DNA of 64,000 nt. It comes from Peltaster fructicola (lineage: Eukaryota > Ascomycota > Dothideomycetes). The stretch spans positions 310,001 through 374,000 of the forward strand of contig CP051142.1 of the NCBI GenBank assembly GCA_001592805.2, read 5' to 3'. Under the pieces are notes generated by a model. The model searched no databases, was not told the origin of the DNA, and saw nothing but the letters and a program-made list of their open reading frames with translations. A program made the translations under genes and the position numbers. The stretch's first letter is position 1. The number at the start of each line of letters is the position of its first letter. Positions 44,554 to 55,313 of this stretch are shown here, piece after piece.

Positions 44554-46506
44554 TTAGAGCTTGCTTGCCCAGTCAGCAAGCATGCCACCGAGTGGACTGG
44601 CAAGGAGTGTGAAGGTTCCAGTCATACCAAGTGCAGCACCCAGTGTAAGCTTGCCAAGGTCGTTGACGAATGTTGACTTCGGCTTCTGACTAGTTTTGAC
44701 CTTCTTCTTTGGGCGCTGCTCCAACACCAGCTGTGGTGTCTCTTGCGGTGTCGTTTCCGTAGGAGCGCAAGTCTGCGTGGCTGTAGTCGATTCATCGCCA
44801 GCTTCTATACTCACTGCATCTGCCTTACGCTTGCGCGATGCGGGAGCTGATTCCTCTTGATCAACCTTTGTTGCACGGTCCTGCACGACTGTGTGATTAC
44901 TAGCTTGTGAGTCGTCGATCAGGATGTGAGGGATAGCCATCTGTACCGCTGATCTGCGGTCCTTTGTGCTCATCTCTACCTTCTCGGTATGATCTGTGAC
45001 ATCGCGCACGAAAGTACCAATCGAATCAGCTGGTGGCGCAGGGAGAGTCTTGCCACCAAGTGGAGCAGCGTGGAAGCTAGGTGGAACTGTGCTCGATATA
45101 GGAGCCACCCATGATACCACAGGTGTTGGATTCGGTCGTGGTGGAAGATTTGGTGGTGGGAAATGCATGGCCGTGGTCTTGCGGACACTAGAATCGAGCA
45201 TATCATTGAAAGGAGGCGGTGGACGGAATGAGCTTGGGCGACCAAATGGACCCGAGCAGTGGACAAAGCGTAATTGGTCCTGTGGAAATGCCCGTGACCG
45301 ACGAGGACGACTGGAGTGAGTGAGTGGGTCGACCTGTGGTGCAGCTGTGCTGGCATCAGTGGTGACTGGTAAAAGTGGCAGCTCTCCTGACACACTACTG
45401 ATAGCATTGACTTCTTCACGAGTAGTGCCGTCTGCAGTGGCATCTGGCTGATCGCCAGTCTGATGAGTATCAGCCAGCGACTCAAAGGACAGTTTCTGGG
45501 CCTCAGTGTCAAGAGCATCGTCTGATCGCAGCTCATCGTTGTTGTTGTTGTCGTTGTCCTCGTGGTAAGTATTGAGGTCTTGCAAGTGCCAGTTGGCAGA
45601 ATTGCATGAAGCAATACTTTCTGCTTCCTCAGCAGCTTCTTGATCAAACAACGAGATGGTGTCGTCTTTGTGCAGGGCAGTGATGCTGGAAGTGATGGTA
45701 TCAGCGCTATCTGGGTGCATCTCCTCGATCTCCTGGGTGTTGTGGAGCACCTTGCAAGGAGGCTGTACAGTCCAGCTTTGGACATCGCCAGGGGTGTCAA
45801 CTGTCCAGCTTTCCACATCGATTGGTTTGAGTTGCGAGCCGAAGTCCTTCTTGCTCTCTGGAGTGGTCAAGTTGGAAGTGACAGGCTTCACGTAGCAAGA
45901 CTCGCCATCAGTGCCATAGTCTGATTCCTCGTCTGTGGCAAGTGGGACTTCATAAGTCGACTGAGCATCAGGAGCGCGAGACCAGGCCTTATTCTTCTTG
46001 AAGACCACTGACACAGGCTTATAGCTCTCGCCTGCTATGGCTGTTAACGGATTGATTTGACAAGCTCTGTTCAGCACTTCAAACATACCATGTCCTCGAT
46101 GAACGAGTGTGCCCAGTTGAATGATATCATGATCTTGCAGTGTGAACGGAAGACCCTTGTCGAGTTGTCTACCGTTGACAAAAGTTCCATGCATGCTGCC
46201 ACGGTCTGTGATAGTGACTTGCTCTTGCTTGTGATCGAAGGCGAACTCTGCATGCTCGCGGGAGATGACAGGACATTCGAAGAGCGCGTTGGTGCTCAAA
46301 GCGAGAGCGCCTCTAGTCTCGGTCTTGGAAGCTCGACCGACCTTGATGGGTGCATCGTTGAGTCGGAGCTTGCGTGGGCCATCTTCGAGGTCGCTGGACG
46401 TCAGTGTGAAGTTGATGGCTGTAGCGTGATCAGCATACGCAGACTGAAGTTCGATAGATGAAGACTTACGTGCTGGACCCCATTTACTTGCCCGTGTATA
46501 GTTCAT
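44554..46506 (-). CDS. FHA-domain protein with C-terminal membrane anchor
   Basis: Two exons, 46506..46470 and 46418..44554. The 51-nt intron (GTAAGT donor, GCTGAT branch, CTACAG acceptor) is a multiple of three without a stop, so an unspliced reading would wrongly add 17 residues. The spliced N-terminus is MNYTRASKWGPAPINFTLTS, and the protein has 633 aa. The FHA domain (about 10-120) shows IKVGRASK, PVISREHAEF and GSMHGTFVNGRQL, the phosphothreonine-binding loops. A long acidic and Ser/Thr-rich middle follows, then a basic patch KKKVKTSQKPK and a terminal hydrophobic helix (LGAALGMTGTFTLLASPLGG), as in tail-anchored proteins. Far9/Far10-type and HAM-4-like STRIPAK proteins share FHA plus tail anchor, but coiled coils are not evident here, so that identity is only possible. 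Confidence 0.82.
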   Translation of the reverse strand: MNYTRASKWGPARKSSSIELQSAYADHATAINFTLTSSDLEDGPRKLRLNDAPIKVGRASKTETRGALALSTNALFECPVISREHAEFAFDHKQEQVTITDRGSMHGTFVNGRQLDKGLPFTLQDHDIIQLGTLVHRGHGMFEVLNRACQINPLTAIAGESYKPVSVVFKKNKAWSRAPDAQSTYEVPLATDEESDYGTDGESCYVKPVTSNLTTPESKKDFGSQLKPIDVESWTVDTPGDVQSWTVQPPCKVLHNTQEIEEMHPDSADTITSSITALHKDDTISLFDQEAAEEAESIASCNSANWHLQDLNTYHEDNDNNNNDELRSDDALDTEAQKLSFESLADTHQTGDQPDATADGTTREEVNAISSVSGELPLLPVTTDASTAAPQVDPLTHSSRPRRSRAFPQDQLRFVHCSGPFGRPSSFRPPPPFNDMLDSSVRKTTAMHFPPPNLPPRPNPTPVVSWVAPISSTVPPSFHAAPLGGKTLPAPPADSIGTFVRDVTDHTEKVEMSTKDRRSAVQMAIPHILIDDSQASNHTVVQDRATKVDQEESAPASRKRKADAVSIEAGDESTTATQTCAPTETTPQETPQLVLEQRPKKKVKTSQKPKSTFVNDLGKLTLGAALGMTGTFTLLASPLGGMLADWASKL

Positions 46507-47461
46507 CGTTCTTCGAGTGTTTGCAGGTGATGCCTGCCCGAGACGTCCACTCGCGAAAGGCTGAAGTCTGATCAAGCTTTGATCGCAAGCGACTTGTGTA
46601 GCAGTTGCGAGCACAAGCTATGAGAGGTGCTGTGATGCAGCAGCGTGCGGTACGAGTGCCTCTTGATGGGTTGTAACGATAAGGCAGGCGGACCGAAGAG
46701 TTGTTGTCGTTGGAGATACGGGTGTAAGCTGTGAGGAGTGGTGGGGCAGTGATGTTCGGAGCTCAATTATATCAGGCAACACCGTACCGACTAGTCTCAA
46801 AAGCGGCCGAAGAGAAGCACGGTCGAGCCAAGTGACTCCTGCAATCGTTATCTTGCTCGGTCGCCCTCTGATATTACACCTGTACTGCCCGAGTTAGAGT
46901 CATAACATCCTCAGCGTCATATGATAGTCTATGCAAGCACTCTAGCAGTGCACCAATCAGCGGCGGACGTGTGCGCGCTGGCGTAAAGTCACGAGCCTTG
47001 GAGCTTCGAGACTATTCCACTTTTAGAAATTGGCGCGTAGGAGAGTAGTGCCAGATGAAGCTATTACCTTGGATCTACAGAACTAATCATTCATTCCCCG
47101 ACCATCTCCATGACGAGTTGAAGCTCAACTCTTGGGAAGACTGGGATCAAACTCGACTCGTTGGCATATGGTGCGAAGCGCGAAGCTTGAAGTTCAAGCC
47201 CACATATGAGGGAGTGCTTAGCAAGAGGAGATCGCCGGTGAGCAAAGACCTTGCATTGGGTAGCCGAGGCGAGTGCTCTCAACATTGTGTGAAACTCGGA
47301 GTGTCAGCTTAACCATTCAACGCTGTTTGCACGCAGCCTGGTTCGATCTGGTCGAGCTCTTCTGCGACAGCATCATATATGAGCTGCTGGTGACGCAACC
47401 CGTCCGCCTCCGTTATCCACATCGGTACTCGATCTCTGTGTACAGGTCAGCCTCGTTGGCA
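46507..47461 (-). other. Intergenic region
   Basis: FHA gene promoter and SDR 3' region. No gene, RNA or repeat supported. Confidence 0.5.
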
Positions 47462-48408
47462 TCAGGGCGGCTTTTCAACGTACTCCTCGACCTCACAATT
47501 GCTGATGTATCGACCGTGACTCTTCTCACCTGCCACCACAGCGTATAGCAAGTTCCGACAGCCGACTTCAGCTGTTCGTGCAACTAGTGCCTTCATGATG
47601 CCGAGTATGATCTGTGTCTTCATCGAACTCTTCTTGGAAAGAGCAGTTTTGCACAAGCCTGGGTTCAGGTAGTTGATCACGACGCCGGTACGCTCGACGG
47701 GAAGCAGTTGAGCGAGCTGTCTAGCCACAAGTACTTGGAGGAGCTTCGACAGCGGGTATCTGTATATTGTAAGCATCTTCGAGCGCCAAGGACGGTGAGT
47801 ACGAACCTCGCACTCATGTCCGCGATGTTCTTGTCATCCAATGACTTCAAGGGCGCATCCAGAATCCTGAGTAGTTCTTTCTTGGAGACAGAGAAAAAGG
47901 CCGTCTCGCTGGCTACTATCGACAAGTAGGTGTTCGTCTTGAACTTGCTCGCTGTCTGTCGTAGCTTAGGGTGGAGAAGAACAGCCAAGAGGTATGTTGC
48001 AAGCACGTTGATGACAACGGTCTCTTCATGACCACGAGCTCCAACGCTGTACGAGTCCAGAGCCACACTGGCGTTGGCGATCACTGCGTCCAAACGATCG
48101 AGCTGCTGTGTGACTTGCTTGGCGAAAGCTTTGACTGAATCAAAGTCGCAGAGGTCTAGCTTCCAGACTTCCACATTTTTACAGCCAAACTCTCTCTCGA
48201 TCTTGCGCTTGGCTTCTTCACCAGCGTCCATCCTGCGGACCGCAATGATGACCTTGGCTGCCCTGCGTCTTGCGAGATGGCGTGCTGCCTCGAAGCCAAG
48301 CCCACCTGCGCCTCCCGTAACAATGAATGTCCGACCCATGCATGCTTCTTCTGTGATCAGGAGGGGCAGAGCCTTCCATTGATCAGAAAGGAATTCAAAG
48401 AACGACAT
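47462..48408 (-). CDS. Short-chain dehydrogenase/reductase
   Basis: Two exons, 48408..47807 and 47759..47462, separated by a 47-nt intron with a weak donor (GTTCGT), encode 299 aa. The Rossmann signature TGGAGGLG, the NAS that replaces the usual NNAG, and the catalytic YxxxK (YPLSK, Tyr about 202) are present. The intron falls one codon before the catalytic tyrosine, so splicing is essential for activity; an unspliced reading loses it. The start was set at MSFFEFLSDQWKALP; 49 in-frame upstream codons look like 5' leader. It resembles fungal SDRs related to WW-domain oxidoreductases or retinol dehydrogenases. Substrate unknown. Confidence 0.88.
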
Positions 48409-48793
48409 TGTGAAGGTTGATAGCTCGCAGTAGAATGAAGTAGAGGCTGGAGTGGAATGTTGAGACTCTGGCGATTTATAAGTTGTTTGCTCCATCTTCC
48501 GTGCATGCTCAAGCAATGACAATGTCGCTGTTAATGGACTTATCGCTATGTGCAACCTAGAACTGCTGTGAGTACACCGTAAGTCCGTCGCTCATGATCC
48601 TGCCATAGATCAAACGATCGAGGCTGCATTGTATGTCGTGCAGTGTGCGTGCTCAACAGCTTAGGCAGATGACCTGCAATGCATGCTAGCGAAGCGATGA
48701 GAGCGTCTGATTGGCGAGCATATAGAAAGACAATTGAACGGCTGTGTAGCCTCATCGTCATAGGTTGACTCAATGGTTGGGGTCTTGTATAGT
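48409..48793 (-). other. Intergenic region upstream of the SDR
   Basis: Contains the SDR promoter and the 3' region of the next transcription-factor-like gene. Nothing else supported. Confidence 0.5.
48474..48481 (-). promoter_or_regulatory. TATA-like element of the SDR gene
   Basis: TTATAAAT on the minus strand lies about 66-73 bp upstream of the SDR ATG, a typical fungal distance. No functional proof. Confidence 0.4.
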
Positions 48794-50304
48794 TCATTCC
48801 AGCACCGAAAAAGCTTTTGCAGAATGCGGTATAGCGCCAGCAGGCCTCCTTGGCATACAAGCTTCGCTCACGAGCGGATCATGCAGCAAGTGTATCCAAG
48901 GTAACCGCGTCACCATTTGACGTAGTTGTGTACAGTTTGTGATTTGCGCCTGATCGATGGCTGCGGAGATTACCGGAGTTATCCAGACATCGTCCTCATT
49001 TCCCAGCAGAGAAGTGCGGCAGAGAAGTAGGGCCCAGAGGTGTGCGAGTCGTGCATCATCACTAGGCTCATGCTGTTGCCGCAGCACAAGTCTGGCGGCG
49101 GTGACCAAGTATGGCATCGGCTGTCTTCGTCGTGTAAGGTCTGGGAGGAAGGCTGCTAAGAATGCGAAGAGACCGACTAGAATCGTGTCTTTGGCATTGT
49201 CGTGAGAGGGAAGCTTGCTGAACGACTGCACTGCAACGAGTCGATATCCGAGCAGGATGGCGAGAGCGTGGACCGTTCGACCATCGATGTGGCTGCCAGC
49301 TGAAGCATGCGAGTCGATCAGCTTAGCAAGCTTGTATGCCGTCTTGAGCGGCGGCACAAGATCTGCTGAGCAATTTGTAAGCATCGCAGACGCTGTAGCG
49401 TCCTTGTATAGTGTGCGGTCGTCAAGATAGCCATCGAGAGTGACATCAAGAGCATCTGATGAGGATCTGATCTGGCCGAATCTTGTCCTTACACCGAGAT
49501 GCATGGCAAAATCAAGATCCGCACTGCGTGGGTTAGCATAACACTACCAAGGACATCTTGACTAACCGTAGGATCTTTTGGGTCAATGCTGGTCGTGCCG
49601 TGGCTAGATGTTGGATCCCGCCAGACAAAGTGACCATTCGTTCTAGGCCATCCAGGTGCACGAGTCCTTCGGCATGATCGTGCTTGATGCGATGGTACTG
49701 AGTGATAGCCACAACAGTCGCAAAGCTTGTGTCCGCCAAGGCTTCCTGTCCTGAGAGCTTCTTGTTGGCCAAAGAGAAGGCATGAGCAAGATGTTGTAGG
49801 GTTTCAGCATGGCCATCTCTATCCACCGTCGAGCGGCCAAATGCCACGTTAAGCATTGCTATCGTACAGTGAAAATCTGAAGCCATCAGCTTATAGATAT
49901 CACTTTGACAGACAGCGTACACGCTTCATCCGTGAACATGAACATTACCCACATGGACTTTGTCATGTCAAACCTGACAAGTTCAGCTAGAGGCCCGGAG
50001 AAGAAGCTGATGGTGAGTACGTTAAGCCCTGGCAGCATGCCCTGGTCAATTGGGTTCCGTCAAGGCAACGAGAACACATACATCGCCGTAACAGCACCCT
50101 CGAGTTTGAGCTCATCTCAAAAGCCGTGGGCAAAAGTTCTTGTAGAGGAGCAGGAATCGCGGACCCCAAGGCTACCGGTCCTTCGATCTTCTTGGCCTTT
50201 CGTGGCCTTCCTTTGCCGATGTTGCGTCCCTTCGCAGCATGGCTGCGAATGGTCGTCATTGTCTTGCGGTCAATACGGGTATTGTCCACCCAGAGAAGAG
50301 CCAT
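48794..50304 (-). CDS. Fungal transcription-factor-like protein, second family member
   Basis: Exons 49876..49567 and 49523..48794 are clear (43-nt intron, GTTAGT donor, perfect ATGCTAAC branch). Upstream, a 44-nt intron (49920..49877, GTACGC donor, CTGAT branch) makes the junction FMFTDEAYFHCTIAML, which fits the family. The first exon starts at ATG 50304 with the family signature MALLWVDNTRIDRKTMTTIR followed by SHAAKGRN. Its 3' limit is uncertain: either 50021 (intron 50020..49974) or 50082 (GTATGT donor). The product is about 460 aa. Like the gene at 14923, it has the RSH motif but no Zn2Cys6 cluster. DNA binding is unproven. It diverges from RPC1. Confidence 0.7.
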
Positions 50305-50680
50305 GGCGAATGAGTGCTTGCCGCCCGAAAACAATTAGCGATGGGCAGTGTTCAGCAATGCAAGGAGAGGCTCGATTGGCGTTGCGCCCCGGAGGCTTGT
50401 TCGGGTGGCAGCATAGGACATGATGGGTCGGGATTCGTCGTGGCCTCTCGTCGAAGCGCTAGACGATGAGCGTTCGACTACAGCGAGTGACTGCGCAGGT
50501 ATGAGCAGTTTCAACCAAGTAGGAAGGAGGGTGACAACGTGTGATCATCCGGTAGTGCGCACGGACCTCTATAGATTTTCGTGGCGGTAGAAGTGACACA
50601 CATTTTGCACTCATAGTTCACCTCGACAAAGGCGCGAACGACACAACAAATGCTCGTACGTCCTACATTTTCACAGCACC
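50305..50680. other. Divergent intergenic region upstream of RPC1
   Basis: Short shared promoter of the transcription-factor-like gene and RPC1. No gene supported. The first-exon boundary of the minus-strand gene may extend into it. Confidence 0.45.
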
Positions 50681-53600
50681 ATGGCTCCCGTCCAGGAATT
50701 CGATGACTATGGTAGCAAGGAGCAGGTCTTCGATCGACCTGCAAAGCGCATCAAGTCCCTGGCCTTCGGCATTCTGAGTGCGCAAGAAGTTGTGGCGCAA
50801 TCCGTGGTTGGTGTGACTGATCGCAATCTCTACGACCTCGAACGACCAGTCGGCAAAGCAAGACAGCCTACAGCCGGAGGACCACTTGATAGACGTCTCG
50901 GTACATCGTCAAAGAGCGACGACTGTACAACTTGCGGCCAAGGACTTAAAGAGTGCAACGGTCATTTCGGACATGTCCAGCTAGCACTGCCAGTCTTCCA
51001 CTTTGGGTTCCTCAAGAAGATTATCGAGACACTCAACTGCATTTGCAAGGACTGCTGCCGTGTGCTTGTTCAAGATGATGTGGTTCGATCATATCACAGA
51101 CAGCTCCGACGGCCGGGTCTGGAAGCGCTCAAGAAGGACGCTATATGCAAAGCAATCATTGCAGAGTGCAAGAAACAGAAGATCTGCCCGCATTGCCATG
51201 CTTATAATGGACCCGTCAAGAAGGTGGTCGGCCATCCGATCAAGCTGACGCACAACAAATGGGCAAAGTACACCATGTCCAATGCCAAGAGCAAGACTAT
51301 GCCGGCAGACCTCAAACGATTTGACGAGTCTTTCGCGGAAGCCAAGGCAGCAAATGCCGAAGTCGAGCGCAACTTTAAACGAGTAACAGACGACATGAAC
51401 CCCTTACGTGTTCTACACATCTTCAAGAAGGTGCCTTCCACTGACGTTGAGCTGCTCGGAATGGATCCAGTGATTGGCGGTCGACCTGAAAACATGATCT
51501 GGTCCGAAATACCTGCGCCACCTGTCGCCATCAGACCGTCGGTTGCTCAAGAAGCAGCCAGCACGGAAGACGATGTCACTAACAAGATCGGGGATGTTCT
51601 TCACATTAACAATCTCATACGTGCTGGACTAGTCAGTGGCCACCCGATCAGCAAGCTAATGGAGTTGTGGGAGTTTCTGCAGATACAGCTCGCAATGTAC
51701 ATTGATGGCAATCTGCCAGGATTAGGGCGAGATTCTGCATACGGCAAGACAATGCGTGGCTTCGTACAGCGACTCAAGGGTAAACAAGGTCGCTTCCGTG
51801 GCAACCTATCTGGAAAGCGTGTCGACTTCTCTGGACGTACTGTCATCTCGCCAGATCCCAATCTCGGTATCGACGAAGTGGCTGTGCCAATCAAGGTTGC
51901 GGTCAACATGACATATCCTGAGAAGGTCAATCAACAGAACATTGCGAAGCTTCGAGACTGCGTTAAGAGGGGAGCTCGAGTGCATCCAGGTGCGAACTTC
52001 ATCATCAAAGGTCGCGATGGTCGACGTATCGTTCTCAAGATGGTCACCAGTAAGGAAGAGCACGAGAAGCTGGCTGGCAAGCTTGAGATCGGCGATACAG
52101 TAGAGAGACACCTCGAAGATGGTGATATCGTCCTGTTCAACCGACAGCCGTCTCTCCACAAGCTGTCCATCCTTTCACACAGAGTCAAGGTTCGACCTTG
52201 GCGAACGTTCAGACTCAACGAATGTGTCTGCAATCCATACAATGCCGATTTTGATGGCGATGAGATGAACTTGCACGTGCCGCAGACCGAAGAAGCACGA
52301 ACCGAAGCACTTGAGCTGATGGGAGTCAAGCACAATCTGGCCACACCGAAGAATGGCACACCTATCATTGCCGCCATCCAGGACTTCATCACCTGTTCTT
52401 TCCTTATTAGCCGCAAAGATCGCTTCTTCAATCGTGCTCAGTTCACACAGATTGTCAGCTACATGTACCAGGGCATGGTTGCGAAGGACCCGTATAATGG
52501 CAAAGAATTCCCGATCCAGATCCCTCACCCTGCAGTCTACAAGCCGCAAAGACTCTGGACGGGCAAGCAGATCTGGGGAATGCTAATGAAGCCACATCCA
52601 GACTACCCTGTCACAGTCAATCTTGACGCCAAATGCAAGTCCTATGTGGCACCTGAGCCTGGCACAGCACCAGATATGAGCGAGACTGACTGCTACCTCG
52701 TCATTCGCAACTCAGAAGTCATGTGTGGTGTCATGGACAAGGCCACCGTTGGTGATGGTAAAAAGGATTCGGTCTTCTATGTGATTATGCGAGACTTCGG
52801 TCCAGATTACGCTGCTGCCGCAATGAATCGTCTTGCGAAGCTTTCAGCACGATGGCTTGGTGAGCAAGGATTCAGTCTTGGTATCTCAGATGTCTATCCA
52901 AGTGATCGGCTGCGAGAGCGAAAGCAAGAGCTCGTCAACATCGCTTATCGAAAGTGCACTGCATTGATCGACCAGTTCCGGCGAGGAGAGCTTGAGCGTG
53001 ACGCAGGTTGTGACGAAGAGATGACTCTCGAGAACAGGATATCTGGTATTCTATCCAAGGTCCGACAAGAGTGTGGTGATGCATGTTTCGCAGAACTCAG
53101 TATCAACAACGCACCACTCACTATGGCCAAATGTGGTTCCAAAGGATCTCTCATCAACGTCTCTCAGATGGTCGCTGCTGTCGGTCAGCAGATTATCGGC
53201 GGTAAGCGAGTATTGGATGGCTTCCAGGATCGATCACTGCCTCACTTCCCGAAGCTTTCAAGAGAGCCACCAGCGAAAGGCTTCGTTGTCAACTCGTTCT
53301 TCAGTGGTCTTAATCCTACTGAATTCATCTTCCACGCCATGTCTGGTCGTGAAGGTCTAGTCGATACTGCTGTCAAGACTGCTGAGACGGGTTATATGTC
53401 ACGGCGACTGATGAAGAGCTTGGAAGATCTGAGTACACAGTATGACAACACTGTCCGCATCTCTAATGGTGGCCTTGTACAAATGAACTTCGGAGATGAC
53501 GGTCTCGATCCTGTCGACATGGAGGGAAGCGCAAAGCCTGTCAACTTTGAGCGAACCCTCTCACATGCACTATCCAGCACGTGGGACAACAACGAGAAGG

Positions 53601-55126
53601 GTCTGAAGCCAGCTGAGATCAAGAAGATCGTCAAGCAGACTCTTGACAAGGAACGAGCCAAGATACAGCGGTATTCTGACAGCGGCGAACGTTTAGCCTT
53701 CGACGACCAGAGCGATCGTGCAGTCGATCAGAAGGAAAGCGTCCGAAACTTCCTTGCGACAGTAGAAGACTTCATCGGCGGCAAGGTAGCAGATCTCGTC
53801 AATGCTCAGAAGAAGTACAACAAGATGGGAGCCGTGTTCAAGATCTCGCAAACGGGTATCACGACGTTCCTCAACCTCTGTTTGCACAAGTTCGAAAAGT
53901 CCAAGGTCGAGGCTGGACATGCCGTTGGTGCTGTAGGAGCGCAGTCTATCGGTGAACCCGGAACGCAGATGACACTGAAAACCTTTCATTTTGCTGGTGT
54001 CGCCGGTATGAGTATAACTCAAGGTGTGCCCCGTATCAAGGAGATCATCAACGCCAGCAAGGTCATTTCGACTCCAGTCATCTCTTGTGCCCTGGACAGT
54101 CCTTACGAAGCCATTGCTGCACGAATGGCAAAGGCGCTGATCCAGAAGACCTACCTCAAGGACATCGTTGTTTATCTCGAGGACATGTGGGGACCTGATG
54201 GCGGTCACATAAACATGCGTATCGACTGGACCGCTGTTCGCAACCTTGGACTTCGAGTCCAGCTAGGAGACATCATGCATGCGATCATGACTACCAAAGG
54301 CATGAAGCAGCTCGGTGTGATAGCAAGAAATGTCTCCGGAGCTCACATTCGAGTCACGATTGCGGCGGAGGACCCCAAGGGCAAACCACGCAAACGTACT
54401 ATCACTCGCAGCAGGCTCAGCAAGGATGACGATGAGCCTACCGACGATGCTTTCATGCAGCTGCAGTACCTCATGCGACGTCTCCCAGATGTGGTCATCA
54501 AGGGTTATCCAGATGCACAACGTGCTATCATGAAGAAGGCCGATAAAGCAGATGCTACTGGTCGCGAGCCAATTTCAGTCCTCGTTGAGGGCTACGGTCT
54601 TAAGGCATGCATGACCACAGAGGGAGTCAATGGTATACACACAACGACCAACTCGGTGATGGAGTGCTGTTCAGTGCTTGGTATCGAAGCTGCTCGCTTC
54701 ACCATCATCAACGAGATCTCTTCAGTTATGAGTGGCATGGACATCGATCCACGTCATATGCAGCTTTTGGCAGATGTGATGACTTACAAGGGAGATGTCC
54801 TGGGTATCACACGTTTTGGACTAGCTAAGATGAGGGAGAGCGTGCTCCAGCTTGCCAGTTTCGAGAAGACAGCAGACCATCTCTTCGAGGCTGGTGCCAA
54901 GATGAAGGAGGATGTCATCTCTGGAGTCAGTGAGTGCATCATCATGGGTCAGACCATCAGTCTGGGCACAGGTGGTGTAGATGTCATCCGACCTCTGGGT
55001 CTGACAGCTGCTCATGTGTCTCGCAAGCCCGAGGTAGGCTTCAAACAAATGGCTGAGAAGGCCATGATCAGTCGTGAGAAGCGTCTTCGAGATCGAATGC
55101 GCAAGATGGTTGCCGCAGCTGCTTAG
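50681..55126 (+). CDS. RPC1: DNA-directed RNA polymerase III largest subunit (RPC160)
   Basis: Single-exon 1481-aa protein, close to yeast Rpc160 (1460 aa). The N-terminal zinc-binding clamp (CTTCGQGLKECNGHFGH), bridge and trigger-loop regions, and the catalytic metal site NADFDGDEMNLH are intact. Several stretches are specific to Pol III rather than Pol I or II: the start KSLAFGILSAQEVVAQS, SGREGLVDTAVKTAETGYMS and VLGIEAARFTIINEIS, and there is no heptad CTD. Pol III makes tRNAs, 5S rRNA and other small RNAs. It converges on the unknown gene at 55314. Confidence 0.97.
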   Translation: MAPVQEFDDYGSKEQVFDRPAKRIKSLAFGILSAQEVVAQSVVGVTDRNLYDLERPVGKARQPTAGGPLDRRLGTSSKSDDCTTCGQGLKECNGHFGHVQLALPVFHFGFLKKIIETLNCICKDCCRVLVQDDVVRSYHRQLRRPGLEALKKDAICKAIIAECKKQKICPHCHAYNGPVKKVVGHPIKLTHNKWAKYTMSNAKSKTMPADLKRFDESFAEAKAANAEVERNFKRVTDDMNPLRVLHIFKKVPSTDVELLGMDPVIGGRPENMIWSEIPAPPVAIRPSVAQEAASTEDDVTNKIGDVLHINNLIRAGLVSGHPISKLMELWEFLQIQLAMYIDGNLPGLGRDSAYGKTMRGFVQRLKGKQGRFRGNLSGKRVDFSGRTVISPDPNLGIDEVAVPIKVAVNMTYPEKVNQQNIAKLRDCVKRGARVHPGANFIIKGRDGRRIVLKMVTSKEEHEKLAGKLEIGDTVERHLEDGDIVLFNRQPSLHKLSILSHRVKVRPWRTFRLNECVCNPYNADFDGDEMNLHVPQTEEARTEALELMGVKHNLATPKNGTPIIAAIQDFITCSFLISRKDRFFNRAQFTQIVSYMYQGMVAKDPYNGKEFPIQIPHPAVYKPQRLWTGKQIWGMLMKPHPDYPVTVNLDAKCKSYVAPEPGTAPDMSETDCYLVIRNSEVMCGVMDKATVGDGKKDSVFYVIMRDFGPDYAAAAMNRLAKLSARWLGEQGFSLGISDVYPSDRLRERKQELVNIAYRKCTALIDQFRRGELERDAGCDEEMTLENRISGILSKVRQECGDACFAELSINNAPLTMAKCGSKGSLINVSQMVAAVGQQIIGGKRVLDGFQDRSLPHFPKLSREPPAKGFVVNSFFSGLNPTEFIFHAMSGREGLVDTAVKTAETGYMSRRLMKSLEDLSTQYDNTVRISNGGLVQMNFGDDGLDPVDMEGSAKPVNFERTLSHALSSTWDNNEKGLKPAEIKKIVKQTLDKERAKIQRYSDSGERLAFDDQSDRAVDQKESVRNFLATVEDFIGGKVADLVNAQKKYNKMGAVFKISQTGITTFLNLCLHKFEKSKVEAGHAVGAVGAQSIGEPGTQMTLKTFHFAGVAGMSITQGVPRIKEIINASKVISTPVISCALDSPYEAIAARMAKALIQKTYLKDIVVYLEDMWGPDGGHINMRIDWTAVRNLGLRVQLGDIMHAIMTTKGMKQLGVIARNVSGAHIRVTIAAEDPKGKPRKRTITRSRLSKDDDEPTDDAFMQLQYLMRRLPDVVIKGYPDAQRAIMKKADKADATGREPISVLVEGYGLKACMTTEGVNGIHTTTNSVMECCSVLGIEAARFTIINEISSVMSGMDIDPRHMQLLADVMTYKGDVLGITRFGLAKMRESVLQLASFEKTADHLFEAGAKMKEDVISGVSECIIMGQTISLGTGGVDVIRPLGLTAAHVSRKPEVGFKQMAEKAMISREKRLRDRMRKMVAAAA

Positions 55127-55313
55127 AAAGCTACTGCTGCAACCGAAGCTAAGCCGCACTCCAAGCTACCGCCTGAGATGTCACCACGAAGGCGTAGTCA
55201 GAGGCTGCTAGCGATGATTGCGAAATCTTGAGCAGCGTGAGTTTAATGAAGTATGAGATGTGTATCCTATACTCGGCGAGTGTGTATGAGATATGAGAAG
55301 TAGTGACGGAATT

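Noticed and set aside
49877-49975. Apparent frameshift in the second transcription-factor-like gene after TDEAC
   Set aside because: Resolved by a 44-nt intron (49920..49877) that gives the family-like junction FTDEAYFHC, so no frameshift is needed.
50681-55126. Initial reading as RNA polymerase II RPB1
   Set aside because: No heptad C-terminal domain, 1481 aa, and Pol III-specific stretches throughout.
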